Made by a program: the position numbers and the translations under genes
Shown: in pieces, positions 37,919 to 46,583 of the stretch
Layout: every line of letters starts with the position of its first letter
How positions within the stretch are numbered: the stretch's first letter is position 1
The notes under the pieces: model-generated
Told to the model about the DNA's origin: nothing
Seen by the model: the letters and a program-made list of their open reading frames with translations, nothing else
Databases searched by the model: none
Assembly: GCA_029983705.1 (NCBI GenBank)
Contig: JASBYZ010000001.1
Coordinates: 1 to 46,583, forward strand
Length of the DNA: 46,583 bases
DNA from: Coriobacteriales bacterium
GTDB taxonomy: Bacteria; Actinomycetota; Coriobacteriia; Coriobacteriales; JAEZZM01
Direction of reading: 5' to 3'

Positions 37919-38381
37919 ATCGCTTGACTATTTTAGACATCCACACGTGAGGAACTCCCTCATCAAGGTCAACAGTATCATCAACTAAGCTGTAACCATT
38001 CTTTTCATAGAAGACTTTCTTATCCTCTTGCGCATGAAGCTTGTAGATTTTTCCGTTTACTGACTCTTCAATTCCCTTTAAAAGAACAGAGCCTAAACCG
38101 TGACCCCTATACTCTTTGAGAATACACACTCTTCCAATGATGTGCTCTTTTAAGTTATCAAAGTTTTTAAATACACGGCCACATCCTGCAGGCTTTTCGT
38201 CAACAAGCATAAGTACATGGGTAGCAACGCTATCTGTACCATCAAACTCTTCTTCATAGCCCTGCTCAACAATGAAGACTTCCCCTCGTATTTGAGCACA
38301 GGCATCAAAGATATCTAGATTGGTCTTCTCGTCAAATTCTGGACCTATGCCATTTACTTGTGCAAATCTTATCTCGCTCAT
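37917..38381 (-). CDS. GNAT family N-acetyltransferase
   Basis: A 154-residue acetyltransferase of the GNAT fold, ElaA-like in its E-V-F-I-V-E-Q-G-Y start. The acetyl-CoA site is the strand-loop R-V-C-I-L-K-E-Y-R-G-H-G-L-G (about 89-102), followed by F-Y-E-K-N-G-Y-S (about 128-135). The substrate is unknown. It overlaps the aminopeptidase stop by one base, so both come from one transcript. Confidence 0.85.
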   Translation of the reverse strand: MSEIRFAQVNGIGPEFDEKTNLDIFDACAQIRGEVFIVEQGYEEEFDGTDSVATHVLMLVDEKPAGCGRVFKNFDNLKEHIIGRVCILKEYRGHGLGSVLLKGIEESVNGKIYKLHAQEDKKVFYEKNGYSLVDDTVDLDEGVPHVWMSKIVKR

Positions 38382-39628
38382 TAGTATGCCCAGGTGCCGT
38401 TTTTAAAGATTTGTACTGCAGTACCGTCAGCTTTAATACCAACAATATTTAAGTCATCAGTACCAATCATAAAGTCTACGTGGGTAGCAGAGTCGTTTAC
38501 ACCTTCACTTAAAAGTTCCTCTTTACTCATTTGAAGTCCTCCATCATATGCATCAGGAAAACCCATACCAACAGCAAGGTGGCATGATGCATTTTCATCG
38601 TAGAGTGTTGAGAAAAAGAGCTTGCCACTTTGTCTAATTGGGCTTTCTTTAGGAACGAGTGCGCACTCACCAAGGTGTTTTGCTCCGTCATCAGTTGCTA
38701 GAAGCTGCTCTAAAACCTCAGCGCCCTCTTGAGCGCCAAAGTCAATTACCTTACCGCTTTCAAACTTAAACCAAAAATCTTTAATAACGTTTCCGGAATA
38801 TACGAGAGGAAGTGCTGAGTATACAATACCTTCAGTTTTTGCTCTATGTGGTGAGGTGTACACTTCTTCAGTTGGCATGTTTGGGAAGAAATATACTCCC
38901 CCATCAGTCTCTGCGCCTCCACCTTCCCAGAGATGCTTTTCTGGAAGACCAACATAGAGGTCCGTACCCTTCTCATTGGTGTAGTGAAGCTTTACAAACT
39001 TTTGTGAGTTTAAAAATTCTTTATGCTCATCAAAGTTTTTCTTGTGCTCATCCCAGGCAGCAATTGGATTATCGCCATCCGCGCGAGCAGTAAGTAAAAT
39101 TGCATGCCATAACGCGTTTACTGCATCCTCGCCCTTAAGTTCTGGAAATACCATTTCTGCCCATTTTGGAGTTGAAACACCTGCAATAAGCCACTGATTA
39201 TGACCAAAGTCAATTCTTTCACGATAGTCTTTATAAGCTTCATTTCTTCTTTTGCGAGCAAGCGCTGGCTTTTTAGGATCCACACCCTTAAGCGCGTTTG
39301 GGTCTGATCCCTCTAAGAATATAAATGCTGCACCCTCACGTGCGAGTGAGTTTGCTCGCTCAGCCTGCCACTCTGCCACCGTATCAAAATACTCAAGCGG
39401 ATTATTCATATAAGTGAGCTTGGTGAGCACATCATCGTCATACACTACGGTTACTGCACCAGAACCAGCCTTATATGCCTCTTCAACTACAAGGTGTGCA
39501 AATGGCGCTGCCTCAATTGGAGCAGTTAAGTAAATCTTTTGATCCTCTTGCACATGAGCTCCTTTTTTAACGAGAAGCTCTGCATATTTTCTTAATTGCT
39601 CCTGGCTTACTGCCTCAGTATTTACCAT
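38381..39628 (-). CDS. M29 family aminopeptidase (AmpS/PepS-like)
   Basis: A 415-residue cytosolic metallopeptidase of family M29. Expected two-metal-site residues are present in the C-terminal half: glutamate in N-M-P-T-E-E-V, glutamate in L-G-E-C-A-L-V-P, the S-T-L-Y-D-E-N-A-S-C-H-L-A-V-G segment and H-V-D-F-M-I-G. It removes N-terminal residues from peptides. Length is typical. It is co-transcribed with the acetyltransferase gene. Confidence 0.92.
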   Translation of the reverse strand: MVNTEAVSQEQLRKYAELLVKKGAHVQEDQKIYLTAPIEAAPFAHLVVEEAYKAGSGAVTVVYDDDVLTKLTYMNNPLEYFDTVAEWQAERANSLAREGAAFIFLEGSDPNALKGVDPKKPALARKRRNEAYKDYRERIDFGHNQWLIAGVSTPKWAEMVFPELKGEDAVNALWHAILLTARADGDNPIAAWDEHKKNFDEHKEFLNSQKFVKLHYTNEKGTDLYVGLPEKHLWEGGGAETDGGVYFFPNMPTEEVYTSPHRAKTEGIVYSALPLVYSGNVIKDFWFKFESGKVIDFGAQEGAEVLEQLLATDDGAKHLGECALVPKESPIRQSGKLFFSTLYDENASCHLAVGMGFPDAYDGGLQMSKEELLSEGVNDSATHVDFMIGTDDLNIVGIKADGTAVQIFKNGTWAY

Positions 39629-39687
39629 GTCATACCTCTTTACTTACTTTTTCAGCTTATTAGATTTGATAGTTATTCCCTAATACT

Positions 39688-39720
39688 AAAAAAGCCACTC
39701 GCGAGATGCGAGTGGCTTTA
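39688..39720. terminator. terminator of the FMN-lipoprotein gene
   Basis: AAGCCACTCGC and GCGAGTGGCTT form a perfect 11-pair stem. The minus strand continues with TTTTTTAG, so it ends the gene at 39744-40166. Confidence 0.9.
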
Positions 39721-39743
39721 GCATAGTTTAGATAAAATCTAAA

Positions 39744-40166
39744 TTATTTAGCTGACTCAAGAGCCTGGTTAACACCATCGATAATAGCTTGTGAAGTCAT
39801 GGTTGCACCTGAAGCGGTCTCTACGCCCTCAGTACCTTGCTTCTCAACGATAGCGCTTGGAACTTCCTCGATAGCCTTATCAGAAATTCCCTCAGTTTCG
39901 CTGTGGTCGCCAACCTTAACGTCGGTGATCTTACCACCAGCAACAGTAACGCTTACCTTAACGTCGCCGTTCTTACCCTTACCAACGCCTTCATAGGTAC
40001 CATCTTTGTAAGCACCTGCAGCAGCGCCTGCCTCAGCAGCTGGTTTGTCGGTTGCTGGAGCGTCAGTAGTTGCAGCGCCACCACCACATGCAGCAAGTGC
40101 GCCGAATGATGCAACAACCATCATTGACATTAAGCCAGCGAGAAATTTGTTCTTTACAGAAGTCAT
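39744..40166 (-). CDS. FMN-binding domain lipoprotein
   Basis: A 140-residue lipoprotein with signal peptide and lipobox L-A-A-C (24-27), an A/T/P/D-rich linker (28-50) and an FMN-binding domain. The C-terminal E-T-A-S-G-A-T-M-T motif is the site where an ApbE-type transferase attaches FMN to threonine. Such proteins carry electrons at the outer face of Gram-positive membranes, and a respiratory reductase operon lies 2 kb away. Codon choice (GCA, GCT, GTT) and a good ribosome site fit strong expression. A link with that reductase is inferred. Confidence 0.9.
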   Translation of the reverse strand: MTSVKNKFLAGLMSMMVVASFGALAACGGGAATTDAPATDKPAAEAGAAAGAYKDGTYEGVGKGKNGDVKVSVTVAGGKITDVKVGDHSETEGISDKAIEEVPSAIVEKQGTEGVETASGATMTSQAIIDGVNQALESAK

Positions 40167-40328
40167 AGTCTTCCTTTCGTGTCTTTTAATCTTGGGACTA
40201 TCCCCTGTGTTTTAAGACTATTCCATATTTAAATGTATATATAAACGCTTGTCTAGCAATTTATTCCAAATAACAGTTAACTGGCTTAATACTTTCACAA
40301 TCTGAACACACCTTACTTTTATGCTTGC

Positions 40329-40949
40329 TTAGTCAAATTTAGAATTTGTAAGCTTTAACCAGTACTCTTCAAATTGCGCAGCCATCTGCCCGCGTTTATC
40401 GTCAGAACCTACAAAACCATGCTCATCAGATACAAGTAAGACCTCATCGGCATCCTCTATAGAAGCCTGAGGGTCAAACTCGAGAGGAATTCTTTGAGTT
40501 TTTGCTAAGTCATAGGCAAGACTGTGTGATGCACATAAGGCCTTTGACTCTTCGCACAAAACAATAAACTTGCCATCTGTATAAAGCCATATAAGCTCCT
40601 GAGGAGCAAGTTTATGCTGGATATCATCTGATAAAGCTCGATTGATGAGAGCCTCAGAGCTTCTATCTTTAAGTGGCTCGTAGGCCACAACATCCATCAT
40701 CGCATGCTCATCTTTGTCAATATCGACCACAAGCACCCCTGATGGGTCTTTCATAACTGCCTCAGGAAGAGTCCACTCAATGTGTTGATGAATCCAGGCG
40801 ATAAGTCCATCTGGCAACAAGAGTGCATCTAGATTTTTAAAGTTTCTCTTACCTAATACAAGTTGCTTGTTTGCAAGTCTCCACCGTAACGTTATTACCG
40901 GAGTTCCCACTTGGTCTTCTGGAAGTGCGTTTTTAGATTGCTCGCTCAT
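40329..40949 (-). CDS. uncharacterised protein at the end of the pur operon
   Basis: A 206-residue soluble acidic protein without a recognised family. It has an N-terminal strand region (V-I-T-L-R-W-R-L-A-N-K-Q-L-V-L-G-K), a W-T-L-P-E-A-V segment and a C-terminal helix ending Y-W-L-K-L-T. It lies four bases after the PGPGW-like gene, so it is probably transcribed with the purine genes, but nothing shows a role in purine synthesis. Confidence 0.6.
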   Translation of the reverse strand: MSEQSKNALPEDQVGTPVITLRWRLANKQLVLGKRNFKNLDALLLPDGLIAWIHQHIEWTLPEAVMKDPSGVLVVDIDKDEHAMMDVVAYEPLKDRSSEALINRALSDDIQHKLAPQELIWLYTDGKFIVLCEESKALCASHSLAYDLAKTQRIPLEFDPQASIEDADEVLLVSDEHGFVGSDDKRGQMAAQFEEYWLKLTNSKFD

Positions 40950-40953
40950 CTAA

Positions 40954-41496
40954 CTACCTCCTTAAGAGTGCAAGTCCCGCTAAAATAGCAGCAATGCCAG
41001 GTCCGGGCAAGATAAGCATGGGCACGCCAACTAAAATAAGAACAGTACCCGCTATTTTTGCCTTAAGACCACTGAGTGGTGGGGTGTCTTCAACAAGTGG
41101 GCTTTCGTAATCTCTGCTACCGTCTTCATTAACTACATAGGCCTCTGTATATACTGTCTGACCTGTTTTTGGATCTTTGCGCTCGCGTGAAAACGGATTA
41201 AATCCTTTCTCGCTCGCTGCCTTATATCCCTCGGAGGCAAACTTGCTAATAAGCTTAGAGGCTTCTTTTGCGGTACTTTGAGCAATATCTGTAGCAAGCG
41301 GGATAAGATTTTCTCTTACCCGCTCCTTATCTGCTACTTTTAATTCTTCGTAGGCGCCTTTAGCTGCATGAGCAATTTTTTGGCTTGCATCTAGTGATGA
41401 CTTAATAACTGGTTTAGATGCTTTAGCAAGCTCTTTTCCCAGTTGAAATACGGAAGATACTAATTTTGGCTGAGGATGTTTATAGGTATCGGCCAC
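40954..41496 (-). CDS. membrane protein with PGPGW-like C-terminus
   Basis: A protein of about 180 residues: a long charged, helix-rich region (about 10-100) and two C-terminal hydrophobic segments around L-I-L-P-G-P-G-I-A-A-I, the motif of PGPGW-type transmembrane proteins. The start is probably GTG at 41496, with AAGGA six bases upstream; a TTG at 41511 is the alternative. It follows purH by about 20 bases. Function unknown. Confidence 0.65.
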   Translation of the reverse strand: MADTYKHPQPKLVSSVFQLGKELAKASKPVIKSSLDASQKIAHAAKGAYEELKVADKERVRENLIPLATDIAQSTAKEASKLISKFASEGYKAASEKGFNPFSRERKDPKTGQTVYTEAYVVNEDGSRDYESPLVEDTPPLSGLKAKIAGTVLILVGVPMLILPGPGIAAILAGLALLRR

Positions 41497-41515
41497 CTTA
41501 GTTCCTTTCAATTTT

Positions 41516-43138
41516 TTAATGTTTAAAGTGTCTGTGCCCAGTAAACACCATGGCTATGCCATGTTCATTGCAAGCCTCAATAACTTCTTCATCTCTAATT
41601 GATCCGCCTGGCTGAATAATGGCTTTAATGCCCGCCTCTGCAAGTACGTCAATGTTGTCTCTAAATGGGAAGAAGGCATCTGATGCACATACTGAACCCT
41701 TTGCCTTATCGCCCGCTTGCTTAATTGCAATGCGTGCAGAGTTAACACGGTTTGGCTGGCCTGCACCCATACCAACATTTGCGTGATCTTTAACAAGTAG
41801 GATTGCATTTGACTTAACAGACTTGCATACCTTCCAGGCAAAGAGGAGCTCATCAAGGTCATCATCAGTTGGTTTTGCCTCAGTTACCACGCTAAACTCA
41901 GATGAATCTTCAGATGCATAGTCACGCTCTTGAACTAGAAGGCCACCCTCTACGCTTCTAAACTCAAGCTCTGAACCTGCCTGGTTTAGACCGCCATTGG
42001 TTGAAAGCACGCGGCATTTCTTCTTTTTCTTAAGTGCCTCAAGAGCTTCATCAGTATATTCAGGTGCAATAATTACCTCAATAAAGTGCTTGTGAGCTTG
42101 GATGTGCTCGATAACATCTGCATCTACAGTTCTGTTAAAAGCTAGGATTCCACCGTAGGCAGAAACTGGGTCTCCTTCAAAGGCTTTTTCATAGGCTTCA
42201 ACTAAATTTTCTGCATCTGCAGCACCACATGGATTGAGGTGTTTTACTACTACACAGGCTGGAGTATCAAACTCTCTTACTGCTGACCATGCTGCATCAG
42301 TGTCTAAGAAGTTGTTATAAGAGAGCTCTTTTCCTTGGTGTTGGTGTGCGTTTGCAAGCGAGAAAAGATTGCACTCATCAGTCTTATAAAAGGCAGCACG
42401 CTGGTGTGGGTTTTCTCCGTAGCGCAAATCTTGCTGTTTTTTAACAAAGATACGTAAATCGTCTGGAAAGAGTGCTGCTTTTTCAGCTGCGTCAAAGGCC
42501 TCATCGTCTCCTTCACAGCCATCGATCTCATCGATATGAACAGTTTCAAACAGGTACTGATAGATTGCATTATCATAGTGAGAAGTAAGTCTAAAGACCT
42601 CAAGTGCAAGCTTTCTTCTTGTTTCAAGCGTAGTTGCACCCTCATGTTCTTTCATCTCAGTTAAAATCATGTCGTAGTCTTCAGGTTTAGTTACTACGCT
42701 TACAAACTCATGGTTTTTAGCAGCGCTTCTAAGCATGGATGGGCCACCAATATCAATGTGCTCAATTGCATCAGCAAAGTCTACATCGTCTTGAGCAACC
42801 GTCTTTTCAAACTCATACAGGTTTACAACAACCATGTCTATCATTTCGATATCATGGTCTTTAGCATCCTGTACGTGCTCTTTATTGTCTCTTCTGCACA
42901 GAAGTCCTCCATGAACTTTTGGATGAAGCGTCTTCACGCGTCCGTCCATCATCTCAGGAAAACCAGTGAGCTCCTCGATAGGAGTAATGTTGATACCAGC
43001 CTCAGATAAGACCTTTGCAGTTCCTCCAGTAGATACAATTTCTACACCAAAATCATCTGAGAGCGAGCGAGCAAAGTCTACAATCCCCTCTTTATTAGTC
43101 ACCGAAATAAGAGCGCGTTTAATTGGATACTCTGGCAT
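41516..43138 (-). CDS. purH: bifunctional AICAR transformylase / IMP cyclohydrolase
   Basis: A 540-residue PurH that performs the last two steps of IMP synthesis. The cyclohydrolase domain (1 to about 200) has S-T-G-G-T-A-K, F-P-E-M-M-D-G-R-V-K-T-L-H-P-K and G-G-P-S-M-L-R-S-A-A-K-N. The transformylase domain has R-Y-G-E-N-P-H-Q, K-H-L-N-P-C-G and S-D-A-F-F-P-F-R-D. It is fourth in the order purF, purM, purN, purH, with 13 bases to purN. Confidence 0.97.
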   Translation of the reverse strand: MPEYPIKRALISVTNKEGIVDFARSLSDDFGVEIVSTGGTAKVLSEAGINITPIEELTGFPEMMDGRVKTLHPKVHGGLLCRRDNKEHVQDAKDHDIEMIDMVVVNLYEFEKTVAQDDVDFADAIEHIDIGGPSMLRSAAKNHEFVSVVTKPEDYDMILTEMKEHEGATTLETRRKLALEVFRLTSHYDNAIYQYLFETVHIDEIDGCEGDDEAFDAAEKAALFPDDLRIFVKKQQDLRYGENPHQRAAFYKTDECNLFSLANAHQHQGKELSYNNFLDTDAAWSAVREFDTPACVVVKHLNPCGAADAENLVEAYEKAFEGDPVSAYGGILAFNRTVDADVIEHIQAHKHFIEVIIAPEYTDEALEALKKKKKCRVLSTNGGLNQAGSELEFRSVEGGLLVQERDYASEDSSEFSVVTEAKPTDDDLDELLFAWKVCKSVKSNAILLVKDHANVGMGAGQPNRVNSARIAIKQAGDKAKGSVCASDAFFPFRDNIDVLAEAGIKAIIQPGGSIRDEEVIEACNEHGIAMVFTGHRHFKH

Positions 43139-43151
43139 TAGTTCATACTCC

Positions 43152-43763
43152 TTAGTAAAAAATTCTTACGGTTCTATCGCCCATAATCTTAACTTTATCT
43201 TCTGCTAACAGTTGCAAAACCTCTGGATAGAGCTTGTGCTCTTCTGCATGAATAAGCTCTTCAAGTTCGCCTAAGCTAGCGCCTTCAGGAACCTCAATAG
43301 CACGCTGAGCAATAATAGGACCCTGATCATAGACCTCATTTGCAAAGTGAACAGTAACTCCTGCAACCTTTACTCCTGAGAGCCAGGTTTGTTCAATTGC
43401 ATGAGCACCCGGAAATGATGGCAAAAGTGCTGGGTGTAAATTAAGCACCCTATCAGGAAAGGCTTTGAGTATTACCTCGCCCACTTTTCTCATATATCCA
43501 GCCATAACAATGTAGTCAACCTCATTTTGACGCATCATTGAGGCGATAATTTCATCTGCAGCGCTTGGCCCTAAATCGTAGATATCACTTGAGAGAGACA
43601 TCGTTTGAAGCCCCATATCATGTGCACGCTTAAGCCCCTTAGCTTTTGGTCGAGATGATATAACAAGCTCAATTGAGGCATCTAACTTTTTTGCTTCAAT
43701 AGCTTCTTGGATTGCTACCAGATTTGTTCCGTTACCAGAAATAAGTACGCCAAGTTTAATCAC
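43152..43763 (-). CDS. purN: phosphoribosylglycinamide formyltransferase
   Basis: A 203-residue PurN, which moves a formyl group from formyl-tetrahydrofolate to GAR. Motifs are S-G-N-G-T-N-L (9-15), the catalytic region with N-L-H-P-A-L-L-P-S-F-P-G (about 108-119) and V-H-F-A-N-E-V-Y-D-Q-G-P-I. Its start overlaps the purM stop by eight bases. Confidence 0.96.
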   Translation of the reverse strand: MIKLGVLISGNGTNLVAIQEAIEAKKLDASIELVISSRPKAKGLKRAHDMGLQTMSLSSDIYDLGPSAADEIIASMMRQNEVDYIVMAGYMRKVGEVILKAFPDRVLNLHPALLPSFPGAHAIEQTWLSGVKVAGVTVHFANEVYDQGPIIAQRAIEVPEGASLGELEELIHAEEHKLYPEVLQLLAEDKVKIMGDRTVRIFY

Positions 43764-44811
43764 GACTGTAGTGCACCTCTCCCACTCCGCTTACAATACG
43801 TCCAATTTCAAAGTACTTCTCGCCCATGTGATCAAGCAAACTTACGAGGTCGTCAAGCTTATCTTGTTTGACAATAATGCAAAGGCCAATGCCCATATTA
43901 AAGGTCTTAAGTGCCTCAGACTCTGATAGACCTGCAGCCTCAACAACCGTAGTAATGATTGGAGGGATCTCCCAACTACCAAGTCTTACCTGCGCATCTA
44001 GGTCTTTTGGTAGGGCGCGGTTTAAGTTTTCTGTAATGCCTCCACCAGTAATGTGGGCAAGCGCAACAATTGCATCACTTTTTTGTAAGACCTCTAAGAC
44101 CGGCTTTACGTAAATTCTTGTAGGAGTCATAAGAGCCTCTGCATATGACTTTCCGCCAAGTGACTCTTGGGATTTTAAGAGCTCCTCATCACTTAAGATA
44201 TCGGTAAAAGCCTTTCTCACTAAAGAAAAACCATTTGAGTGAATGCCTGTAGATGACAGTCCAAGAATAATGTCTCCCTCAGACACATTGTTTGGGCTTA
44301 ACATATGGGCTTTATCTGCAAGGCCCACGCAAAAGCCAGAGAGATCATATTCTTTTGGATCCATAACCCCTGGGTGCTCAGCCATCTCTCCACCAATAAG
44401 CGAGCAGCCCGCAAGCTCACAGCCTTGAGCAATGCCTTCTACTACCTTTGCTACAAAGTCTGAGTCAAGCTTTCCAATTGCAATGTAATCCAGGAAGAAC
44501 AGTGGCTCAGCACCGCTGACTAGGATATCGTTTGCGCACATAGCTACGAGATCGATACCTACACCCTCATGCATGTTAAGGCGTTTAGCAAGCTCAAGCT
44601 TGGTACCCACACCATCGGTGCCGCTTACCAGCACAGGCTCTTGCATCTCTTTTGCACGCGCAATTGAGAAAAGTCCTCCAAAGCCACCAAGATCTCCAAT
44701 TACCTCAGGTCTATAGGTGCGCTTAACGCTTGCCTTGATTTTATCGACCGCTACAGCACCTTCATGAGTATCAACACCAGCATCTTTGTAACTAATTTCT
44801 TTTGAGCTCAC
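43756..44811 (-). CDS. purM: phosphoribosylformylglycinamidine cyclo-ligase
   Basis: A 351-residue PurM (AIR synthetase). Characteristic parts are S-Y-K-D-A-G-V-D at the start, S-G-T-D-G-V-G-T-K-L (63-72), M-C-A-N-D-I-L-V-S-G-A-E-P-L-F-F-L-D-Y and G-L-S-S-T-G-I-H-S-N-G-F-S. Its start directly follows the purF stop, and it overlaps purN, so the operon is tightly coupled. Confidence 0.97.
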   Translation of the reverse strand: MSSKEISYKDAGVDTHEGAVAVDKIKASVKRTYRPEVIGDLGGFGGLFSIARAKEMQEPVLVSGTDGVGTKLELAKRLNMHEGVGIDLVAMCANDILVSGAEPLFFLDYIAIGKLDSDFVAKVVEGIAQGCELAGCSLIGGEMAEHPGVMDPKEYDLSGFCVGLADKAHMLSPNNVSEGDIILGLSSTGIHSNGFSLVRKAFTDILSDEELLKSQESLGGKSYAEALMTPTRIYVKPVLEVLQKSDAIVALAHITGGGITENLNRALPKDLDAQVRLGSWEIPPIITTVVEAAGLSESEALKTFNMGIGLCIIVKQDKLDDLVSLLDHMGEKYFEIGRIVSGVGEVHYSRD

Positions 44812-46341
44812 TTATAGTCCCTTTCTCTCAGGATCAAGAGGGCAGCTACCCTGTATGGTTTGGTGATTAGTTTTTATCTTTAAGTTATGTGGAGTATAAC
44901 CTTCTAAGAACTTACCCTTTGAAAACTCCTTTGGTATCTCAACAATATAGTCTCCGCTAAAGCAGGCGTCGCAATATCCTCCGCTGCTTACGCATTTTTT
45001 AAGACCATCAATTGAAAGAAACGCTAAAGAATCAGCATTGATGTGCTCTCTAATTTCTTCTGTTGAGAGGTTTGCAGAAATAAGTTGGTCTTGAGTCTCT
45101 GTATCAATACCATAAAAGCAAGGCCACTTTACTTCTGGAGACACAATTCTCATGTGAACCTCCTTAGCACCTGCATCTCTTAGTAGGGTCACAATTTGTC
45201 TTGAGGTAGTACCGCGCACAATAGAGTCATCAATCACTACCAGGCGCTTTCCTCTAATGGTGTTCTTAATTGGGTTAAGCTTAAGCCTTACCCCGCGCTC
45301 TCTCAGCTCTTGAGTAGGCTCAATAAAGGTGCGTCCAACGTAGCGGTTTTTTAAAAGGCCTTCTGCATAAGGTATACCGCTCTCTTGAGCAAAGCCAACC
45401 GCTGAAGGTAGTCCTGAATCTGGCACGCCAATAACAATATCAGCATCTACCTTAGATTCTCTTGCGAGTTGTCTGCCCATCTTTACACGTGCCTCATAGA
45501 TATTATCGCCCTGGATATCAGAGTCAGGACGAGCAAAGTACACGTGCTCAAAGATACACAGCGCCTCATCTTCTTGCTCAATTGCCTGCTCGCAATCAAT
45601 ACCATCTTTAGAAATGCGAACAACCTCTCCAGGAAGAACGTCTCTCACAAATTCAGCGCTCACTATATCAAGCCCACAGGTTTCAGATGAGATAACCCAT
45701 CCTTCATTATTAGCAAACTTACCTAAAACTAAAGGTCTAATACCGTTTGGATCTCTAAAGGCGTATAAAGACTCATTGTTAATAAGGGCCATGGCATAGG
45801 CGCCCTCCATAAGCTCCATGGTCTTATGGATGCCCTCACGAATATGATGGGTCTGTTCAGTAAAGTAACCAATAAGTTTGCAGGCTACCTCTGAGTCAGT
45901 GTTTGATACAAAAGGAACGCCAAGGTTTATAAGCTCACGTCTGAGCGCATCACTATTAACAAGCGTACCATTATGTGCAAGGGCGATAATTTCTGAACCA
46001 ATTGTAGAAAGATGCGGCTGGGCAGCTTCCCAACTTTTTGCGCCACTCGTGCCGTAGCGAACGTGTCCAAGTGCAACATGACCAGTAAGTGCTGCAATGT
46101 CACTATCACTAAAAACTTGTTGTACGAGTCCTAAGTCTTTTCTTACCAATACGGTAGCGTTATCTCCAACTGCAATTCCTGCAGATTCTTGTCCTCTATG
46201 TTGGAGGGCATGCAATCCAAAATAACAGAGACGAGACGCATCTTTATTTGGAGTATATACGGCAAAGACACCGCACTCTTCATGTAGCTTATCGTCACTT
46301 ACTTCTGGCATAAATTGATTCATAAACGAAAAAACTCCCAC
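44812..46341 (-). CDS. purF: amidophosphoribosyltransferase
   Basis: A PurF of up to 509 residues, first enzyme of purine synthesis. The N-terminal nucleophile cysteine is in H-E-E-C-G-V-F-A after a short propeptide. The PRPP loop is V-V-I-D-D-S-I-V-R-G-T-T. Cysteines in C-I-F-E-H-V-Y-F, W-P-C-F-Y-G-I-D and Y-C-D-A-C-F-S-G match the four ligands of the Bacillus-type [4Fe-4S] enzyme. The first codon may be GTG at 46341 or ATG at 46323, which has GGGAG 11 bases upstream; 46323 seems likelier. It starts the pur operon; no riboswitch was seen before it. Confidence 0.95.
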   Translation of the reverse strand: MGVFSFMNQFMPEVSDDKLHEECGVFAVYTPNKDASRLCYFGLHALQHRGQESAGIAVGDNATVLVRKDLGLVQQVFSDSDIAALTGHVALGHVRYGTSGAKSWEAAQPHLSTIGSEIIALAHNGTLVNSDALRRELINLGVPFVSNTDSEVACKLIGYFTEQTHHIREGIHKTMELMEGAYAMALINNESLYAFRDPNGIRPLVLGKFANNEGWVISSETCGLDIVSAEFVRDVLPGEVVRISKDGIDCEQAIEQEDEALCIFEHVYFARPDSDIQGDNIYEARVKMGRQLARESKVDADIVIGVPDSGLPSAVGFAQESGIPYAEGLLKNRYVGRTFIEPTQELRERGVRLKLNPIKNTIRGKRLVVIDDSIVRGTTSRQIVTLLRDAGAKEVHMRIVSPEVKWPCFYGIDTETQDQLISANLSTEEIREHINADSLAFLSIDGLKKCVSSGGYCDACFSGDYIVEIPKEFSKGKFLEGYTPHNLKIKTNHQTIQGSCPLDPERKGL

Positions 46342-46352
46342 GTAAAAGATTT

Positions 46353-46385
46353 AAGGCCTACACCAATTGTACTGATGTAGGCCTT
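46353..46385 (-). terminator. hairpin between the right-edge gene and purF
   Basis: AAGGCCTACA and TGTAGGCCTT form a 10-pair stem, extendable with further pairs. A short T-containing tail follows on the minus strand, so it probably ends the gene at 46420 and separates it from purF. Confidence 0.6.
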
Positions 46386-46419
46386 GCATTTAAATGTTAT
46401 TTAAATTTTTCAGAAAGCA

Positions 46420-46583
46420 CTAAGCTGCTTGTCCTTGAGGAACCATCTGACCTTCCTGGTTGTTTACCGGAATGCCATTTTTGTTGGCCTCAGTGTTTGC
46501 CTTTGGATCTGGAGCAAGTAAGAGAATAGTACGTCCATCCTCACGCATGTATGAGCAGGTTGAGAGCTCAAAGAGATGCTTTA
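46420..46583 (-). CDS. C-terminal fragment of an unknown gene cut by the window edge
   Basis: The last 53 codons of a frame that enters from the right edge, starting K-H-L-F-E-L-S-T-C-S-Y and ending G-Q-A-A before TAG. The first half looks folded (R-T-I-L-L-L-A-P-D-P), and the tail is N/Q/G-rich and probably unstructured. The start lies outside the window and no family is recognised. Confidence 0.6.
   Translation of the reverse strand, partial: KHLFELSTCSYMREDGRTILLLAPDPKANTEANKNGIPVNNQEGQMVPQGQAA

Noticed and set aside
46342-46419. A purine riboswitch before purF
   Set aside because: The sequence holds one terminator-like hairpin and none of the conserved purine-riboswitch core elements that I could recognise.

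Overview
The window holds most of a temperate siphophage genome (about positions 1 to 32,650) integrated at a tRNA-Lys gene, followed by ordinary chromosomal genes (about 32,650 to 46,583). The host looks like a low-GC member of the Coriobacteriia, probably an Atopobium/Lancefieldella-type organism. This is an inference from the low GC, the TorD-PsrA-PsrB-NrfD respiratory operon, an FMN-binding lipoprotein, a four-cysteine Fe-S type PurF, Gram-positive style Shine-Dalgarno sequences and a GAAC-N4-GTTC SOS box. A related low-GC Firmicute cannot be excluded from sequence alone.

Prophage layout, read right to left on the minus strand. The early operon (27,007 to 21,071) encodes an excisionase-like protein, RusA resolvase, SSB, an ERF annealing protein, a replication initiator with origin-like iterons inside it, a DnaC-like loader, several tiny proteins and two paralogous proteins resembling the anti-Thoeris protein Tad2. 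A sigma-region-4-like regulator (20,477-20,929) probably switches on the late operon. The late operon runs HNH, TerS, TerL, portal, MuF with a C-terminal nuclease toxin, scaffold, HK97 capsid, four connector or neck proteins, tail tube, a frameshifted tail chaperone pair, tape measure, Dit, Tal, a carbohydrate-binding baseplate protein, a BppU baseplate protein, an unknown protein, XhlA-like protein, holin and amidase. A Panacea-Doc toxin-antitoxin pair lies beyond the lysis genes.

The lysogeny region (27,274 to 32,508) is mostly on the plus strand. Divergent XRE regulators share a well-defined promoter and operator block. Next come an SOS box, a membrane-anchored DnaQ-type exonuclease, a small basic protein, a lipoprotein, an HsdR-N nuclease split by a one-base indel in an A7 run, another XRE regulator and a tyrosine integrase that abuts the tRNA-Lys gene. 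The left attachment site is not in the window.

Chromosomal part: a lipoprotein, a TorD-type chaperone with a three-subunit molybdenum oxidoreductase of the polysulfide/thiosulfate/DMSO reductase superfamily, a GNAT acetyltransferase, an M29 aminopeptidase, an FMN-binding lipoprotein, and a purF-purM-purN-purH operon with two uncharacterised downstream genes. A truncated gene runs off the right edge.

The most unusual signals are the MuF-toxin fusion with an adjacent non-coding hairpin and terminator cassette, the doubled Tad2-like proteins, the split HsdR-N gene, the possibly invertible DUF2188 segment, and the palindromic operators shared by the early and late-regulator promoters.
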